Source: Aeromicrobium sp. Root472D3
GTDB lineage: Bacteria; Actinomycetota; Actinomycetes; Propionibacteriales; Nocardioidaceae
NCBI RefSeq assembly: GCF_001426485.1
Contig: NZ_LMET01000001.1
Coordinates: 1,211,915 to 1,275,914 of the forward strand
DNA: 64,000 nucleotides
Direction: 5' to 3'
Shown here: piece by piece, positions 13,900 to 22,478 of the stretch
Layout: every line of letters begins with the position of its first letter
Position numbering within the stretch: position 1 is the stretch's first letter
Notes under the pieces: generated by a model
What the model was told of the DNA's origin: nothing
Databases searched by the model: none
What the model saw: only the letters and a program-made list of their open reading frames with translations
Position numbers and translations under genes: made by a program

Positions 13900-14613
13900 A
13901 TGGCACAGCACAGCAAGGCGTACCGCGAGGTCGCCGAGAAGATCGACAAGGACAACCTCTACACCCCCCTCCAGGCCACGACGCTGGCCAAGGAGTCGGG
14001 CAGCAAGAAGTACGACTCGACGGTGGACGTCTCCATGCGTCTGGGCGTCGACCCCCGCAAGGCCGACCAGATGGTGCGCGGCACCGTCAACCTCCCGCAC
14101 GGCACGGGCAAGACCGCACGGGTCCTGGTCTTCGCCACCGGCGCCAACGCCGACGCCGCTCGTGAGGCCGGAGCCGACTTCGTCGGTTCGGACGACATGG
14201 TCGAGAAGGTCAGCGGCGGGTGGCTCGACTTCGACGCCGTCGTCGCGACGCCCGACATGATGGGCAAGGTCGGTCGCCTGGGTCGCGTGCTCGGCCCCCG
14301 CAACCTGATGCCGAACCCGAAGACGGGCACCGTCACGCCCGACGTGGCCAAGGCCGTCGGCGACATCAAGGGCGGCAAGATCGAGTTCCGCGTCGATCGT
14401 CACGCCAACCTGCACTTCGTGATCGGCAAGGCCTCGTTCTCGGCCGAGCAGCTCGCCGAGAACTACGGCGCGGCCCTCGACGAGGTCCTGCGCATCAAGC
14501 CGGCCAGCTCGAAGGGTCGCTACGTCAAGAAGATCACGGTGTCGACGACCAACGGTCCCGGCGTCCCCGTCGATCCCAACCGCACCAAGAACTACGCGGC
14601 CGACGAGTCCTGA
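13900..14613 (+). CDS. rplA: 50S ribosomal protein L1 (uL1)
   Basis: ATG 13900 after GAAGAAGGATCACCAGAG is chosen over an in-frame ATG at 13837 that would add a non-conserved leader. The 237-residue length is standard. Family signatures are [37 protein letters not shown] and the C-terminal [13 protein letters not shown]1 forms the mobile stalk at the E site and often represses its own operon by binding mRNA. A strong hairpin follows the gene. Confidence 0.98.
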   Translation: MAQHSKAYREVAEKIDKDNLYTPLQATTLAKESGSKKYDSTVDVSMRLGVDPRKADQMVRGTVNLPHGTGKTARVLVFATGANADAAREAGADFVGSDDMVEKVSGGWLDFDAVVATPDMMGKVGRLGRVLGPRNLMPNPKTGTVTPDVAKAVGDIKGGKIEFRVDRHANLHFVIGKASFSAEQLAENYGAALDEVLRIKPASSKGRYVKKITVSTTNGPGVPVDPNRTKNYAADES

Positions 14614-14629
14614 CGCCCGCGAGTCACCC

Positions 14630-14666
14630 GGACGCCCCCGCAGCCCCCGTGGCCGCGGGGGCGTCC
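14630..14666 (+). terminator. Terminator after rplKA
   Basis: GGACGCCCCCGC (14630-14641) and GCGGGGGCGTCC (14655-14666) form a perfect 12-bp stem with a 13-nt loop, 16 nt after the rplA stop. It separates rplKA from the rplJL promoter. Confidence 0.85.
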
Positions 14667-14698
14667 TGCGTCCGCAGCCGTCCCGCCGACGGGGCGAT

Positions 14699-14728
14699 TT
14701 GGTCGGGGCGTGGGCGGTGCCCTATCCT
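14699..14728 (+). promoter_or_regulatory. Putative rplJL promoter
   Basis: TTGGTC (14699-14704), an 18-nt spacer and TATCCT (14723-14728) match a housekeeping-sigma promoter. Transcription would start near 14735, giving a leader of about 190 nt that contains the L10-leader region and a terminator-like hairpin. Confidence 0.6.
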
Positions 14729-14734
14729 GAAGGT

Positions 14735-14857
14735 GCCGAAGACCGCTGGCTGGTGACTCCACGAGTCGCTCGAAGCGCCCGGAAGGGCGGCCCGCGCAGG
14801 ATCACGAACCAGATGCAGCACGTTGCGTCCCGTGGCCCTGTGCCCGGGACGTTTTTT
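14735..14857 (+). promoter_or_regulatory. Ribosomal protein L10 leader with terminator-like attenuator
   Basis: The transcribed leader of rplJ holds the usual structured L10-binding region (a run of short GC helices at about 14740-14820). It ends in an intrinsic-terminator shape: CGTCCCG (14826-14832) pairs with CGGGACG (14845-14851), followed at once by TTTTTT (14852-14857). The T6 run is striking in this GC-rich window. L10 leaders let excess L10-(L12)n complex shut down rplJL expression; the terminator suggests control by transcription attenuation here. The exact fold of the upstream part was not computed. Confidence 0.65.
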
Positions 14858-14925
14858 CGTGTCGGGCCCGTGTACGCACATGGGATCGCAGTCGAGGTAC
14901 GGACCCATGTGCTGGAAGGAGACCC

Positions 14926-15591
14926 ATGGTCAACGCGGAAAAGATTGCTGCCGTTGCCGAGCTCGCGGACAACTTCCGTGAGTCGAACGGCGCAGTTCTC
15001 ACCGAGTACCGCGGTCTCACCGTGAAGCAGCTGCAGGAACTGCGCCGCTCGCTCGGTGAGGACGTGAACTATGCCGTCGCCAAGAACACGCTGACCAAGA
15101 TCGCCGCCAAGGACGCCGGAGTGGAGCTCGACAACGAGCTGCTCGTCGGTCCGACCGCGATCGCCTTCATCAAGGGCGATCCGGTGCTGGCAGCGAAGAG
15201 TCTGCGCGACTTCGCGAAGGCCAACACCCCCCTCGTCATCAAGGGAGGGTTCCTCGACGGGAACATCCTCTCCGCCGAGGAGATCACGAAGCTGGCCGAC
15301 CTCGAGTCGCGCGAGGTCCTCCTCGCCAAGCTCGCAGGTGGCATGAAGGCCAGCCTCTCGAACGCCGCATCGCTGTTCCAGGCCCCGCTGTCGCAGGCCG
15401 CCCGTGTGCTGGGTGCCCTGCAGGCGAAGGCCGAGGGCGATCCGTCGATCCTGGCTGCAGGCGCCGAGCCCGCAGCCGAAGCCGCCGACGAGGCCCCCGC
15501 GGCCGACGAGGCGACCGATTCCCCGGCCGAGGCACCCGCCGACGCCGCACCTGTCGAAGCGTCTGCCGACGCCGAGACGACCGAGGGCTGA
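14926..15591 (+). CDS. rplJ: 50S ribosomal protein L10 (uL10) with acidic tail
   Basis: ATG 14926 after GGAAGGAGACCC; 221 residues against about 165-175 in most bacteria. The N-terminal rRNA-binding domain ([38 protein letters not shown]) and the helix that carries L7/L12 dimers are present. The last 48 residues form a low-complexity Ala/Glu/Asp/Pro tail. It is cotranscribed with rplL 54 bp downstream and probably autoregulated through the leader at 14735-14857. Confidence 0.98.
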   Translation: MVNAEKIAAVAELADNFRESNGAVLTEYRGLTVKQLQELRRSLGEDVNYAVAKNTLTKIAAKDAGVELDNELLVGPTAIAFIKGDPVLAAKSLRDFAKANTPLVIKGGFLDGNILSAEEITKLADLESREVLLAKLAGGMKASLSNAASLFQAPLSQAARVLGALQAKAEGDPSILAAGAEPAAEAADEAPAADEATDSPAEAPADAAPVEASADAETTEG

Positions 15592-15645
15592 ACGCCCGAT
15601 TCACATCGGGACCCCCTCGGGGTCTCATAACGGAAGGACGCCACC

Positions 15646-16035
15646 ATGGCGAAGCTCAGCACCGGCGATCTGCTGGATGCATTCAAGGAAATGACCCTCA
15701 TCGAGCTCTCCGAGTTCGTCAAGGAGTTCGAGGAGACGTTCGACGTCACCGCGGCCGCTCCTGTCGCTGCCGCTGCGGCCCCCGCCGCGGCCGGCGCTGC
15801 CGGTGGCGACGCCGCCGCCGAGCAGGACGAGTTCGACGTCATCCTCGAGGGTGCCGGCGAGAAGAAGATCCAGGTCATCAAGGAAGTTCGCACGATCACC
15901 GGTCTCGGACTCAAGGAGGCCAAGGACCTCGTCGAGGGTGCGCCGAAGCCCGTCCTCGAGAAGGCCAACAAGGAAGCTGCCGACAAGGCCAAGGAGGCCC
16001 TCGAGGCCGCCGGCGCCAGCGTCACGGTCAAGTGA
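15646..16035 (+). CDS. rplL: 50S ribosomal protein L7/L12 (bL12)
   Basis: ATG 15646 after GGAAGGACGCCACC; 129 residues. It has an N-terminal dimerisation helix ([20 protein letters not shown]), an Ala-rich hinge (residues 39-58) and a C-terminal factor-binding domain with [20 protein letters not shown] and [15 protein letters not shown]. It recruits translation GTPases to the ribosome stalk. The gene ends the rplJL unit before a hairpin terminator. Confidence 0.98.
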   Translation: MAKLSTGDLLDAFKEMTLIELSEFVKEFEETFDVTAAAPVAAAAAPAAAGAAGGDAAAEQDEFDVILEGAGEKKIQVIKEVRTITGLGLKEAKDLVEGAPKPVLEKANKEAADKAKEALEAAGASVTVK

Positions 16036-16055
16036 CCTGCAGCTGACACACTGAG

Positions 16056-16087
16056 CGGGGCGTCCCTTCTTCGGAAGGGGCGCCCCG
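16056..16087 (+). terminator. Terminator after rplL
   Basis: CGGGGCGTCCCTTC (16056-16069) pairs with GAAGGGGCGCCCCG (16074-16087) over 14 bp, including one G-T wobble, around a TTCG tetraloop. TTCG is followed by a weak T-rich tail. It separates rplL from the mce operon. Confidence 0.85.
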
Positions 16088-16184
16088 TTCGTCATGTCCG
16101 GACCAGGGCACGAGGTCCCGATGTGCGAGTTCATCCGGTGGTGGCGCGGATCGTCTCGTAGTCTGGGCGTGACTCCGGTCACGA

Positions 16185-16213
16185 TTGTGACTCGGAGTTA
16201 CCTGGGGTATGTT
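16185..16213 (+). promoter_or_regulatory. Putative mce operon promoter
   Basis: TTGTGA (16185-16190), exactly 17 nt, and TATGTT (16208-16213) form a good housekeeping-type promoter about 160 nt ahead of the mceG start. The rest of the 290-bp gap between rplL and mceG shows no supported gene. Confidence 0.55.
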
Positions 16214-16377
16214 CCTGAGGTCCGCGATGGTTACCGGCGAGTCACCATCTGGACCGGAGGGCGTAACCCAGGTTGCGTTCTCTCGTTAGTTCTGTGTCCG
16301 CGATCACATGCAGCGCGGGCAGGGGGAAGTCCTGCCGGCATCGTCCGGCATCCGCGGTAAGCAAGGAGGGGCCGTCC

Positions 16378-17328
16378 GTGGGCGTTGAAGTAGTCGTCGA
16401 GGGTCTGACGAAGAAGTTCGGTAGCCAGGTCATCTGGAACGACGTCACGTTGACGCTTCCGGCTGGCGAGATCTCCGTGATGCTGGGCCCCTCGGGCACC
16501 GGCAAGTCGGTGTTCCTCAAGACCCTGATCGGTCTGCTCAAGCCCAACTCGGGCCACGTGTTCATCGAGGGCGTCGACATCGCGAACTGCAAGGAGAAGG
16601 ACCTCTACGAGATCCGCAAGCTGTTCGGCGTGCTGTTCCAGGACGGCGCGATGTTCGGCTCGATGGACCTCTACGACAACGTCGCCTTCCCGCTGCGCGA
16701 GCACACCCGCAAGTCCGAGTCCGAGATCCGCTCCATCGTCATGGACAAGATGGAGCTGACCGGTCTGGTCGGCGCCGAGCGCAAGCTGCCCGGCGAGATC
16801 TCCGGCGGCATGCGCAAGCGCGCGGGTCTGGCCCGTGCGCTGGTGCTGGACCCCGAGATCCTCCTGATCGACGAGCCCGACTCGGGTCTGGACCCCGTGC
16901 GCACCTCGTACATCAACCAGCTCTTCATCGACCTGAACGCGCAGATCGACGCGACGTTCCTGATCGTGACCCACGACATCAACACGGCCCGCCGTGTGCC
17001 CGACAACATCGGCCTGCTCTACCACAAGCACCTGGCGATGTTCGGCCCCCGCGAGATGCTCCTGACGTCCGAGGAGCCCGTCGTGGCCCAGTTCCTCAAC
17101 GCGCAGACCGTCGGCCCGATCGGCATGAGCGAGGAGAAGGACGCCTCCGAGCTGGCCTCCGAGGCCGGCATCGCGATGCCGGCCCTGCCGCCGGTCCCGA
17201 TGCAGCTCGAGACGTCCGACGGTCGTCCGCGCCGCGGTCAGCGCGAGCCGGGAGCCTGGTGCCGCGACAACGGCGTCACCCCGCCCCCCGGGTCGTTCGC
17301 CCGTGACGCCGAGGCTGTCACCGCGTGA
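16378..17328 (+). CDS. mceG: Mce-system ABC transporter ATPase (Mkl/MceG-type)
   Basis: GTG 16378 follows AAGGAGGGGCC and is preferred over the upstream in-frame ATG. The 316-residue ATPase drives Mce lipid importers. Walker A is LGPSGTGKSVFL, the Q-loop is VLFQDGAMFGSM, the signature is EISGGMRKRAGLARAL and Walker B is ILLIDEPDSGLDPV, all typical of MlaF/Mkl proteins. A C-terminal extension of about 70 residues follows the nucleotide-binding domain. In mycobacteria mceG is usually unlinked; here it heads the operon and its stop overlaps the first yrbE gene (GTGA). Confidence 0.95.
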   Translation: MGVEVVVEGLTKKFGSQVIWNDVTLTLPAGEISVMLGPSGTGKSVFLKTLIGLLKPNSGHVFIEGVDIANCKEKDLYEIRKLFGVLFQDGAMFGSMDLYDNVAFPLREHTRKSESEIRSIVMDKMELTGLVGAERKLPGEISGGMRKRAGLARALVLDPEILLIDEPDSGLDPVRTSYINQLFIDLNAQIDATFLIVTHDINTARRVPDNIGLLYHKHLAMFGPREMLLTSEEPVVAQFLNAQTVGPIGMSEEKDASELASEAGIAMPALPPVPMQLETSDGRPRRGQREPGAWCRDNGVTPPPGSFARDAEAVTA

Positions 17329-18101
17329 GCGTCAGCGTCGTCACCGGGCCCGCACGGGTCGCCGGCAACCTCTTCGCGTTCGCCCTGGACGTCATGGTCG
17401 CGCTGTTCCGCCGACCGTTCCAGCTCAAGGAGTTCCTGCTCCAGGCCTGGTTCATCGTCAAGGTCACGATCGTGCCGACGGCCTTCGTCGCAATCCCGTT
17501 CGGCGCCGTCATCGCGCTGCAGGTCGGCGGGCTGATCAAGCAGTTCGGCGCGCAGTCGTTCACCGGCTCGGCCGCCGTGCTCGCGGTCGTCCGTGAGGCC
17601 GGGCCCATCGCCTGCGCGCTGCTGATCGCCGGAGCCGCCGGATCGGCGATCGCGGCCGACTTCGGCGCACGACGCATCCGCGAGGAGCTCGACGCCATGA
17701 TGGTGCTGGGCATCGACCCGATCCAGCGACTCGTCGTGCCCCGCGTGCTGGCCTGCATGCTCGTCGCGGTGTTCCTCAACGGCGTCGTCACGGTCGTCGG
17801 CGTCGCGGGCGGCTACGTGTTCAACGTCGTCCTGCAGGACGGCACACCGGGCGCCTACCTGGCCTCGTTCACGGCGCTGGCCCAGCTGCCCGACATGTAC
17901 CAAGGGATGGTCAAGGCGCTGATCTTCGGCTTCCTCGCGGCGATCGTCGCGTCCTACAAGGGCATGAACGCCAAGGGCGGCCCCAAGGGCGTCGGCGACG
18001 CCGTCAACGAGGCCGTCGTCATCACGTTCACGCTGCTGTTCATCGTCAACTTCTTCATCTCGGCGATCTACATCCAGCTCGTCCCACCGAAGGGGATGTG
18101 A
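17325..18101 (+). CDS. yrbEA: MlaE/YrbE-family permease A
   Basis: GTG 17325 overlaps the mceG stop by 4 bp. The 258-residue integral membrane protein has five or six hydrophobic helices and the MlaE hallmarks: GQ-like hydrophobic helix IALQVGGLIKQFGA, the coupling-helix EAGPIACALLIAGAAGSAIA and REELDAMMVLGIDP. Two YrbE proteins form the membrane channel that receives lipids from the Mce assembly. Confidence 0.95.
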   Translation: MSVSVVTGPARVAGNLFAFALDVMVALFRRPFQLKEFLLQAWFIVKVTIVPTAFVAIPFGAVIALQVGGLIKQFGAQSFTGSAAVLAVVREAGPIACALLIAGAAGSAIAADFGARRIREELDAMMVLGIDPIQRLVVPRVLACMLVAVFLNGVVTVVGVAGGYVFNVVLQDGTPGAYLASFTALAQLPDMYQGMVKALIFGFLAAIVASYKGMNAKGGPKGVGDAVNEAVVITFTLLFIVNFFISAIYIQLVPPKGM

Positions 18102-18931
18102 TCGTGGCCAATCTCGCAGCGATCTACCAGAAGCCCGCCGGGGCCCTCGACGGCCTCGGGCGGCAGATGCTGTTCTACATCCGGGTCGTCAAGTCGGTCC
18201 CGCGCACGCTGACCAACTACAAGAAGGAGATCCTGCGGCTCCTCGCCGAGGTCACCCTCGGCTCGGGCTCGCTCGCGGTCATCGGCGGAACCGTCGGCGT
18301 CATCACCGCGATGTGCTTCTTCACCGGCACCGAGGTCGGCATCCAGGGCTACGCGGCGCTCGACCAGCTCGGCACGTCGGCCCTGACCGGCTTCGTGTCG
18401 GCGTACTTCAACACCCGTGAGATCGCCCCGATCGTCGCCGGCATCGCCCTGGCGGCCACGGTGGGCTGCGGCTTCACCGCCCAGCTCGGCGCGATGCGCA
18501 TCAGCGAGGAGGTCGACGCCCTCGAGACGATGGCGATCCCGTCGATGCCCTTCCTGGTCACGACCCGCGTGATCGCCGGCCTGATCGCCGTCGTGCCGCT
18601 GTACATCGTGGGCCTGCTGTCGTCGTACTTCGCGACGAGGCTCACCGTGACCCGCATCAACGGCCAGAGCGCCGGCACGTACGACCACTACTTCACGACG
18701 TTCCTGCCGCCCAGCGACGTCCTGTGGTCGTTCGCCAAGGTGCTGATCTTCGCGGTCGTCGTGATCTTGATCCACTGCTACTACGGCTACTACGCCAGCG
18801 GTGGCCCCGCCGGTGTCGGCGTGGCCGTGGGCCTGGCCGTGCGCACCTCGATCGTGGCCATCAACGTGGTCGACCTGCTCGCCTCGATGGCGATCTGGGG
18901 AACCAACGTGACCGTCAGATTGGCAGGCTGA
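18098..18931 (+). CDS. yrbEB: MlaE/YrbE-family permease B
   Basis: GTG 18098 overlaps the preceding stop by 4 bp; GTG 18104 is an alternative. The 277-residue membrane protein is the second permease half. It shows REIAPIVAGIALAATVGCGFTAQL-type coupling sequence (nt about 18418-18490) and SEEVDALETMAIPSMPFL. It is followed 3 bp later by the first mce gene, so expression is tightly coupled. Confidence 0.95.
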   Translation: MIVANLAAIYQKPAGALDGLGRQMLFYIRVVKSVPRTLTNYKKEILRLLAEVTLGSGSLAVIGGTVGVITAMCFFTGTEVGIQGYAALDQLGTSALTGFVSAYFNTREIAPIVAGIALAATVGCGFTAQLGAMRISEEVDALETMAIPSMPFLVTTRVIAGLIAVVPLYIVGLLSSYFATRLTVTRINGQSAGTYDHYFTTFLPPSDVLWSFAKVLIFAVVVILIHCYYGYYASGGPAGVGVAVGLAVRTSIVAINVVDLLASMAIWGTNVTVRLAG

Positions 18932-18934
18932 CCC

Positions 18935-20386
18935 ATGGCACGCACTCCCGTCCTCGAGCGCCCCTCGTCGCTCAAGATCCTCGGCGCCGCCTTCGTGGCG
19001 ATGGTGATCTTCTTCCTGTGGGTCACGTACGCCTTCTTCACCAAGGCCTTCGTCGACTACGACAACGTGACGCTCACGACCGACACGACCGGCGTCAACC
19101 TGCCCCGCAACGCCGACGTGAAGCTGCGCGGCATGATCGTCGGCGAGGTCCGCGAGGTCGAGCCCGACGGCGACGGCGTCAAGCTGGTCCTCGGCATGAA
19201 CCCGAAGCTCATCGACAGCGTCCCGAAGGGCGTCACGGCCCAGCTCGTGCCGAAGACGCTGTTCGGCGAGAAGTACGTCGCGCTGATCCCCCCGACCGGC
19301 GGCACCGACGGCGGCCAGACGCTGCAGGCCGGCGACACCATCACGAAGGCCGACGTGCCGATCGAGGTCGAGACGCTGCTCAACGACCTCTACCCGCTGC
19401 TCGAGGCCGTCGACCCCGCGAGCCTGTCGTACACGCTCAGCGCGGTCTCGTCGGCCCTCGACGGTCGTGGCACGCAGCTGGGCGAGACGCTCGTGACGGC
19501 CAACTCCTACCTCAAGAAGGTCAACCCCGACGTGCCCCAGCTCGTGACCGACCTGACCAAGCTCGGCACGGTCTCGGACGTCTACACCGCGGCGCTGCCC
19601 GATCTCGGCCGCGTGCTGCGCAACACCGTCGTCACCGGCAACACGATCGTGGCCAAGAAGGCCCAGCTGGCCGCCTTCTTCGACGAGGGCACGCACCTGG
19701 CCGACACCCTGACGACGTTCACGCAGGACAACGGCGACAACCTCAAGCGCCTGGCCAAGGAGAGCCGACCCGTGCTCGAGATGGTGGGCGACTACTCCGT
19801 CACGTTCCCGTGCTTCCTGAAGTCGATGTCGACGCTCATCCCGCGTCTCGACAGCGCGTTCCGCGGCGGCACGCTGCACATCGACGTCGAGCTGATCGAG
19901 CAGCCCAACGCCTACAGCGCCAACGAGAACGTCGACGTGTCGAAGGCCGACTTCGACCGCGCGTCGTCGGGCCCGGGCGCCCGCAACGGCAAGGACATCA
20001 ACGCCGACAACGCCGCGTCCCCCTCGTGCCTGGACCTCAACGAGATCAACAAGGGCCGGGCGCAGCAGGAGAAGGTGTCGTCGCAGGCCAACCCGTTCAC
20101 GGTGCCGGCCGACGTCTACAAGCTCGTCGGCGTCAAGCGGGCGCACTCCAAGTTCGGCTCGGTCGGAGCCGACGGCGACTTCGCGCAGAACCGCACGGCG
20201 GCCTCGAGCCTCGAGCTCGAGAACCTGGTCAAGCCGAGCGCCGAGGGCGTCGACTCGGCCAGCGAGCGCGACGAGCTCAACGTCTTCCTGGGCGCCTCGC
20301 TGGGCATGTCGCCGACCGACGTCCCCGACATCGGCTCGCTGATGATCAGCCCCGTCCTGCGAGGAGCGGCGGTGACCGCCCGATGA
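18935..20386 (+). CDS. mceA: Mce family protein, MceA position
   Basis: ATG 18935; 483 residues. An N-terminal signal-anchor helix (about residues 14-36) is followed by the MlaD/MCE domain (about 45-125: TTGVNLPRNADVKLRGMIVG, VTAQLVPKTLFGEKYVALIPP), a helical Mce cellular-entry region and a less conserved C-terminus. MCE domains assemble as a hexamer, and the helical parts build a needle-like lipid conduit from the permease across the periplasm. It is the first of six mce genes in order. Confidence 0.93.
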   Translation: MARTPVLERPSSLKILGAAFVAMVIFFLWVTYAFFTKAFVDYDNVTLTTDTTGVNLPRNADVKLRGMIVGEVREVEPDGDGVKLVLGMNPKLIDSVPKGVTAQLVPKTLFGEKYVALIPPTGGTDGGQTLQAGDTITKADVPIEVETLLNDLYPLLEAVDPASLSYTLSAVSSALDGRGTQLGETLVTANSYLKKVNPDVPQLVTDLTKLGTVSDVYTAALPDLGRVLRNTVVTGNTIVAKKAQLAAFFDEGTHLADTLTTFTQDNGDNLKRLAKESRPVLEMVGDYSVTFPCFLKSMSTLIPRLDSAFRGGTLHIDVELIEQPNAYSANENVDVSKADFDRASSGPGARNGKDINADNAASPSCLDLNEINKGRAQQEKVSSQANPFTVPADVYKLVGVKRAHSKFGSVGADGDFAQNRTAASSLELENLVKPSAEGVDSASERDELNVFLGASLGMSPTDVPDIGSLMISPVLRGAAVTAR

Positions 20387-21477
20387 AGCAGATCGATCGC
20401 GAGTCCATGGGAGCGGCCGTCAAGCTCGGCTTCTTCTTCGCCTTCACCGGTCTGTCGACGCTCGTGCTCGCGCTGACCCTCAGCAACGGCTCGTTCGGCG
20501 ACCGCAACCAGTACCGGGCGATCTTCTCCGACGTCACGGGCATGGCCAAGGGCGACGACGTCCGCATCGCCGGTGTCGCCGTCGGCTCGGTCTCCAAGAT
20601 CGAGATCGTCGACCGCGACCGGGCGCGCGTCACGTTCGGCGTCGACTCCGACGTCCCGCTGACCGCCAACACCAACGCCACGATCAAGTTCCGCAACCTC
20701 GTGGGCCAGCGGTACATCGCGCTGACGCAGGGCGCCGACGGCGCCAAGACAGTGCTCAAGCCCGACAGCACGATCCCGGAGTCGCGCACCAAGGAGGCGC
20801 TCGACCTCAACGTGCTGCTCAACGGATTCAAGCCGGTGTTCCAGGCGCTGTCGCCCGACGACACCAACAAGCTGGCCTTCGAGATCGTCCAGACCCTGCA
20901 GGGCGAGGGCGGGAACGTCGAGAACCTGCTGGCCCGCACGTCGTCGCTGACCAGCACCCTGGCCGGGCGCGACCAGCTGATCGGCGACGTCATCACCAAC
21001 CTCAGCACCGTGCTCGACACGGTCGGCTCGCGCGATCAGGAGCTGACCGACACGATCGACACGCTGCAGCAGTTCGTGACGGGGCTCAAGGACGACCGCA
21101 ACGCGATCCTCGACTCGGTCGACTCGATCTCCGACCTCACCGACGAGACGTCCGACCTGCTCGTGCAGGGACGTCCGGCGCTGACCGAGGACATCAAGCA
21201 GCTGAACGGACTGACCAAGAACCTGTCGTCCGACCGCAACCTGTCGACGATCTCGAACGCGATCCAGATCCTGCCGATCAAGACCTCCAAGCTCGGGGTG
21301 CTGGCGTCGTCGGGCAGCGAGTTCAACTTCTACCTCTGCGAGCTCAAGGGGAGCCTGACCATCCCGCCGATCACGCTCGGTCCGACGACGATCGTCCCCG
21401 AGACCAAGCTCGACCTCACCGGCCCCGGCGTCAAGGTCGGCGGCCAACGATGCGACCAGCCGGGGTACGACCGATGA
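20383..21477 (+). CDS. mceB: Mce family protein, MceB position
   Basis: ATG 20383 overlaps the mceA stop (ATGA). 364 residues: signal-anchor helix at about 14-34, MCE domain (MAKGDDVRIAGVAVGSVSKI, ATIKFRNLVGQRYIALTQG) and a long helical region with heptad-like leucines (about 150-300). FYLCELKG and GGQRCDQPGYD near the end give a pair of Cys that may form a disulfide, as in other MceB proteins. The frame continues upstream inside mceA only as a shadow. Confidence 0.93.
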   Translation: MKQIDRESMGAAVKLGFFFAFTGLSTLVLALTLSNGSFGDRNQYRAIFSDVTGMAKGDDVRIAGVAVGSVSKIEIVDRDRARVTFGVDSDVPLTANTNATIKFRNLVGQRYIALTQGADGAKTVLKPDSTIPESRTKEALDLNVLLNGFKPVFQALSPDDTNKLAFEIVQTLQGEGGNVENLLARTSSLTSTLAGRDQLIGDVITNLSTVLDTVGSRDQELTDTIDTLQQFVTGLKDDRNAILDSVDSISDLTDETSDLLVQGRPALTEDIKQLNGLTKNLSSDRNLSTISNAIQILPIKTSKLGVLASSGSEFNFYLCELKGSLTIPPITLGPTTIVPETKLDLTGPGVKVGGQRCDQPGYDR

Positions 21478-22478
21478 AGCCCTTCCGCGAACGCAATTCC
21501 GTGATCATCGGCCTGATCGGCCTGACGATCATCGCCGCCATGATGCTCGGCGCCTTCCGCGCCGACCGCCTGCCGATCATCGGCAGCGGCGACGTCTACC
21601 ACGCCGAGTTCGCCGAGATCGGCTCGCTCAAGACCGGCAACGAGGTGCGCGTCGCCGGCGTCTCGGTCGGCAAGGTGCAGGACATCGAGCTCGACGGCAA
21701 CAAGGTGCGGGTGACCTTCAAGATCGACAAGGGCACCCGGTTCGGGCCGCAGACCGGTGCCGACATCCGCATCCGCACCCTGCTGGGCGCCGAGTTCCTG
21801 GCGCTGACCCCCGAGGGCAAGGGGCAGCTGGCCAAGGGCAGCACGATCCCGCTCGCGCGCACCGTCGCGCCGTACGACGTCGTGCAGGCCTTCTCCGACC
21901 TGAGCCGCACGACCGACCAGCTCGACATCCCGCAGCTGTCCGAGGCGCTCACGACGCTCGGCGAGATCTCGGCCCAGACGCCCGAGGAGTTCCGCGGGGC
22001 CATCAAGGGCGTGTCCGACCTGTCCCGCAACCTCGCGGCGCGCGACGAGCAGATCAACACGCTGCTGGTCAACCTCAAGAAGGTCTCGAGCGTGCTGAAC
22101 AGCCGCAACGACCAGCTCGTCACGCTGTTCAAGGACGCCGACACGCTGTTCCAGGCGATCAGCGCCCGGCGCGACTCGATCCACCGCCTGCTGGTGTCGA
22201 CGCAGACCATCTCGGCCCAGCTGCGCGGGCTGGTCAAGGACACGAAGTCGGACCTCCTGCCCGCGCTCAAGCAGCTCGACACCGTGACCGACATGCTCCG
22301 CAAGAACGAGGCCAGCATCGACGAGGCACTGCGCGTCTACCCGGGCTTCACGACGGTGTTCGCCAACGCGCTCGGCACGGGCCCGTGGTTCGACACCTAC
22401 CTCGGCGGCCTGACGTCGCTGTCGGGGCTGGGCGAACAGCTCACCGATGCACTGACGCCGAAGGTGGCCACGCCATGA
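21474..22478 (+). CDS. mceC: Mce family protein, MceC position
   Basis: ATG 21474 overlaps the mceB stop (ATGA). 334 residues: N-terminal anchor (SVIIGLIGLTIIAAMMLGAF), MCE domain (GSLKTGNEVRVAGVSVGKV, ADIRIRTLLGAEFLALTPEG) and a helical region to about residue 290. It lacks the proline-rich tail of many MceC proteins and is therefore shorter than usual. Confidence 0.92.
   Translation: MKPFRERNSVIIGLIGLTIIAAMMLGAFRADRLPIIGSGDVYHAEFAEIGSLKTGNEVRVAGVSVGKVQDIELDGNKVRVTFKIDKGTRFGPQTGADIRIRTLLGAEFLALTPEGKGQLAKGSTIPLARTVAPYDVVQAFSDLSRTTDQLDIPQLSEALTTLGEISAQTPEEFRGAIKGVSDLSRNLAARDEQINTLLVNLKKVSSVLNSRNDQLVTLFKDADTLFQAISARRDSIHRLLVSTQTISAQLRGLVKDTKSDLLPALKQLDTVTDMLRKNEASIDEALRVYPGFTTVFANALGTGPWFDTYLGGLTSLSGLGEQLTDALTPKVATP

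Noticed and set aside
18068..20146. Long minus-strand frame over the mce permease and mceA genes
   Set aside because: The plus strand has clear YrbE and MCE domains; the minus product shows none.
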